The notes under the pieces are model-generated. The model searched no databases. It was not told the origin of the DNA and saw only the letters and a program-made list of their open reading frames with translations. From contig JBPCRW010000228.1 of the NCBI GenBank assembly GCA_050996405.1, positions 1-31,015 on the forward strand: DNA of 31,015 nucleotides, in the 5' to 3' direction. The translations under genes and the position numbers were made by a program. Numbering within the stretch: the stretch's first letter is position 1; the number at the start of each line of letters is the position of its first letter. The stretch is from JBPCRW01 sp050996405 (GTDB lineage: Bacteria; Acidobacteriota; Blastocatellia; Pyrinomonadales; Pyrinomonadaceae). This document shows, piece by piece, positions 29,909 to 31,015 of the stretch.

Positions 29909-31015
29909 ATGAAAAAATATAATTTTCCGTCGTTTATTTTAACCGCGATTCTGCTGCTCGCTTTTTCGCTTTTGACTTTCGCGCAGACGATGCCTAAAGA
30001 TGCCGACCCGAAACTTTGGGCGCGAGCTTTAGAAATTCATAAAAGGGCGATAATTGTTGACGGTCACAACGATATTACCAGCCCGATGGTTGATGAAGAT
30101 TTGAATTTGGCGACTTCGACCGTCGGCAAATTTCACAAGGACGGCGACCCGTTTCACACGGATTTGCAGCGTTTCCGGCAATCGGGAATCACGGGCGAAT
30201 TTTTTTCAATTTACGTTTCGGGCGATACGCTTAAGACGGGCGGCGCGGCGCGGCGGGCGATGGATTTGATTGACGCGACTTACCGCGAAGTCGAACGGCA
30301 TCCCGAAGAATTGACGTTCTGCACAACTGCCGCGCAAATTCGTGAAGCAAAAAAACAAAATAAAATCTGCGCTTTGATGGGCATCGAAGGCGGTTACGCG
30401 ATTGAAAATTCGCTTTACGCGCTGCGCGATTTTTATCGTCTCGGCGTGCGTTATATGACTTTGACGCACAATGTTTCGCACGATTGGGCGGACGCGCACA
30501 ACGACACGCCGAAAAATAACGGGCTTTCGGATTTTGGAAAAGATGTTGTGCGGGAAATGAATCGTCTCGGAATGCTGGTCGATATTTCGCACGTTTCGGC
30601 GAAAACGATGTCGGATGTTTTAGACGTTTCGACCGCGCCGATTATCGCTTCGCATTCGGGCGCGCGCGGCGTGAACGACCACACGCGCAACGTGCCGGAC
30701 GACATTTTAAAACGCATCCCAAAAAACGGCGGCGTAATAATGGTAAATTTTTACCCGTCGTTTCTCGACGCTCGCACCAACAAAGAAGAAAACGAACGCG
30801 ACGCGCGATTAAAACCGCAAGTTGACGCGCTGCGGGCGCAATACAAAGGCGACGAGCAAGCCTACAACGAAGCCGAGCGCAAACTCTACGCCGCCAACCC
30901 GATTTACATCGCGCCATACACGCGCATCGTTGACCACATTGATTACATCAAAAATCTCATCGGAATTGATTACGTCGGACTCGGTTCGGATTTTGACGGA
31001 GTTCCCTTTCTGCCC
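29909..31015 (+). CDS. Membrane-dipeptidase family M19 peptidase (3' end beyond window)
   Basis: The first 369 codons of a secreted zinc dipeptidase of the renal-dipeptidase family, which cleaves dipeptides and in some members D-residue-containing ones. The signal peptide is 1-26 (ending TFA-Q). The metal ligands of the family are all visible: His53 and Asp55 (VDGHNDI), Glu160 (MGIEGGYA), His228 (VDISHVS), His249 (IIASHSGAR) and Asp361 (GLGSDFDG). The frame runs off the right edge just after the last motif, so roughly the final tenth to fifth is missing. The ATG at 29909 has no clear Shine-Dalgarno. It follows the terminator of the basic-protein gene and is probably transcribed on its own. 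Confidence 0.93.
   Translation, partial: MKKYNFPSFILTAILLLAFSLLTFAQTMPKDADPKLWARALEIHKRAIIVDGHNDITSPMVDEDLNLATSTVGKFHKDGDPFHTDLQRFRQSGITGEFFSIYVSGDTLKTGGAARRAMDLIDATYREVERHPEELTFCTTAAQIREAKKQNKICALMGIEGGYAIENSLYALRDFYRLGVRYMTLTHNVSHDWADAHNDTPKNNGLSDFGKDVVREMNRLGMLVDISHVSAKTMSDVLDVSTAPIIASHSGARGVNDHTRNVPDDILKRIPKNGGVIMVNFYPSFLDARTNKEENERDARLKPQVDALRAQYKGDEQAYNEAERKLYAANPIYIAPYTRIVDHIDYIKNLIGIDYVGLGSDFDGVPFLP

Overview
The window looks like a chromosomal segment of an Acidobacteriota-type bacterium, probably near Blastocatellia/Pyrinomonadaceae. This is inferred from gene content: an Oar-like TonB-dependent receptor with an N-terminal carboxypeptidase-regulatory domain, Ser/Thr kinases with N-terminal zinc ribbons, a triple-FHA ABC transporter and an egtB-egtD pair. 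No rRNA or tRNA gene was seen, so the placement is inference. The DNA is moderately GC-rich with many GCG/CGC codons, except for an AT-richer island at about 20.9-22.1 kb.

Layout. (1) 1-7.5 kb is a sugar-uptake locus. A GH3 beta-glucosidase (cut by the left edge) and a large outer-membrane receptor lie on the minus strand. They diverge from a LacI-type regulator and an MFS transporter on the plus strand. The divergent region holds a good minus-strand promoter followed at once by two overlapping CG-centred palindromes that look like LacI-family operators. (2) 7.6-20.8 kb is one long minus-strand run. In transcription order it holds leuS, an active Ser/Thr kinase fused to PEGA and SUMF1-like domains, a TPR protein, a kinase-like protein lacking key catalytic residues (pseudokinase), a triple-FHA ABC-2 transporter and a TlpA-like lipoprotein. 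Kinases, phosphothreonine-reading FHA domains and a TPR scaffold together suggest a phospho-signalling neighbourhood. (3) 21.1-21.93 kb is an AT-rich segment with one unrecognised gene, bounded by imperfect 26-bp inverted repeats. (4) 22-31 kb is plus strand: a small helical protein, a HEAT-repeat protein, egtB and egtD (ergothioneine synthesis), a biotin protein ligase, an acidic hypothetical protein, coaX, a class A beta-lactamase-like serine hydrolase, two related small basic secreted proteins, and an M19 dipeptidase cut by the right edge.

The most unusual feature is the density of small repeats at or inside genes. A 98-bp element with perfect 24-bp inverted arms sits in frame inside leuS, and a shortened relative joins egtD to birA. 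Tandem arrays of different 7-bp units occur inside leuS, upstream of leuS, at the start of the HEAT gene and at the start of coaX. Two copies of a GCACGAAGTAAG palindrome and one 133-bp inverted-repeat element lie directly upstream of, or beside, gene starts. These resemble, in behaviour, Rickettsia palindromic elements and cyanobacterial heptanucleotide STRR repeats, but the sequences and their association with start codons deserve a genome-wide look.
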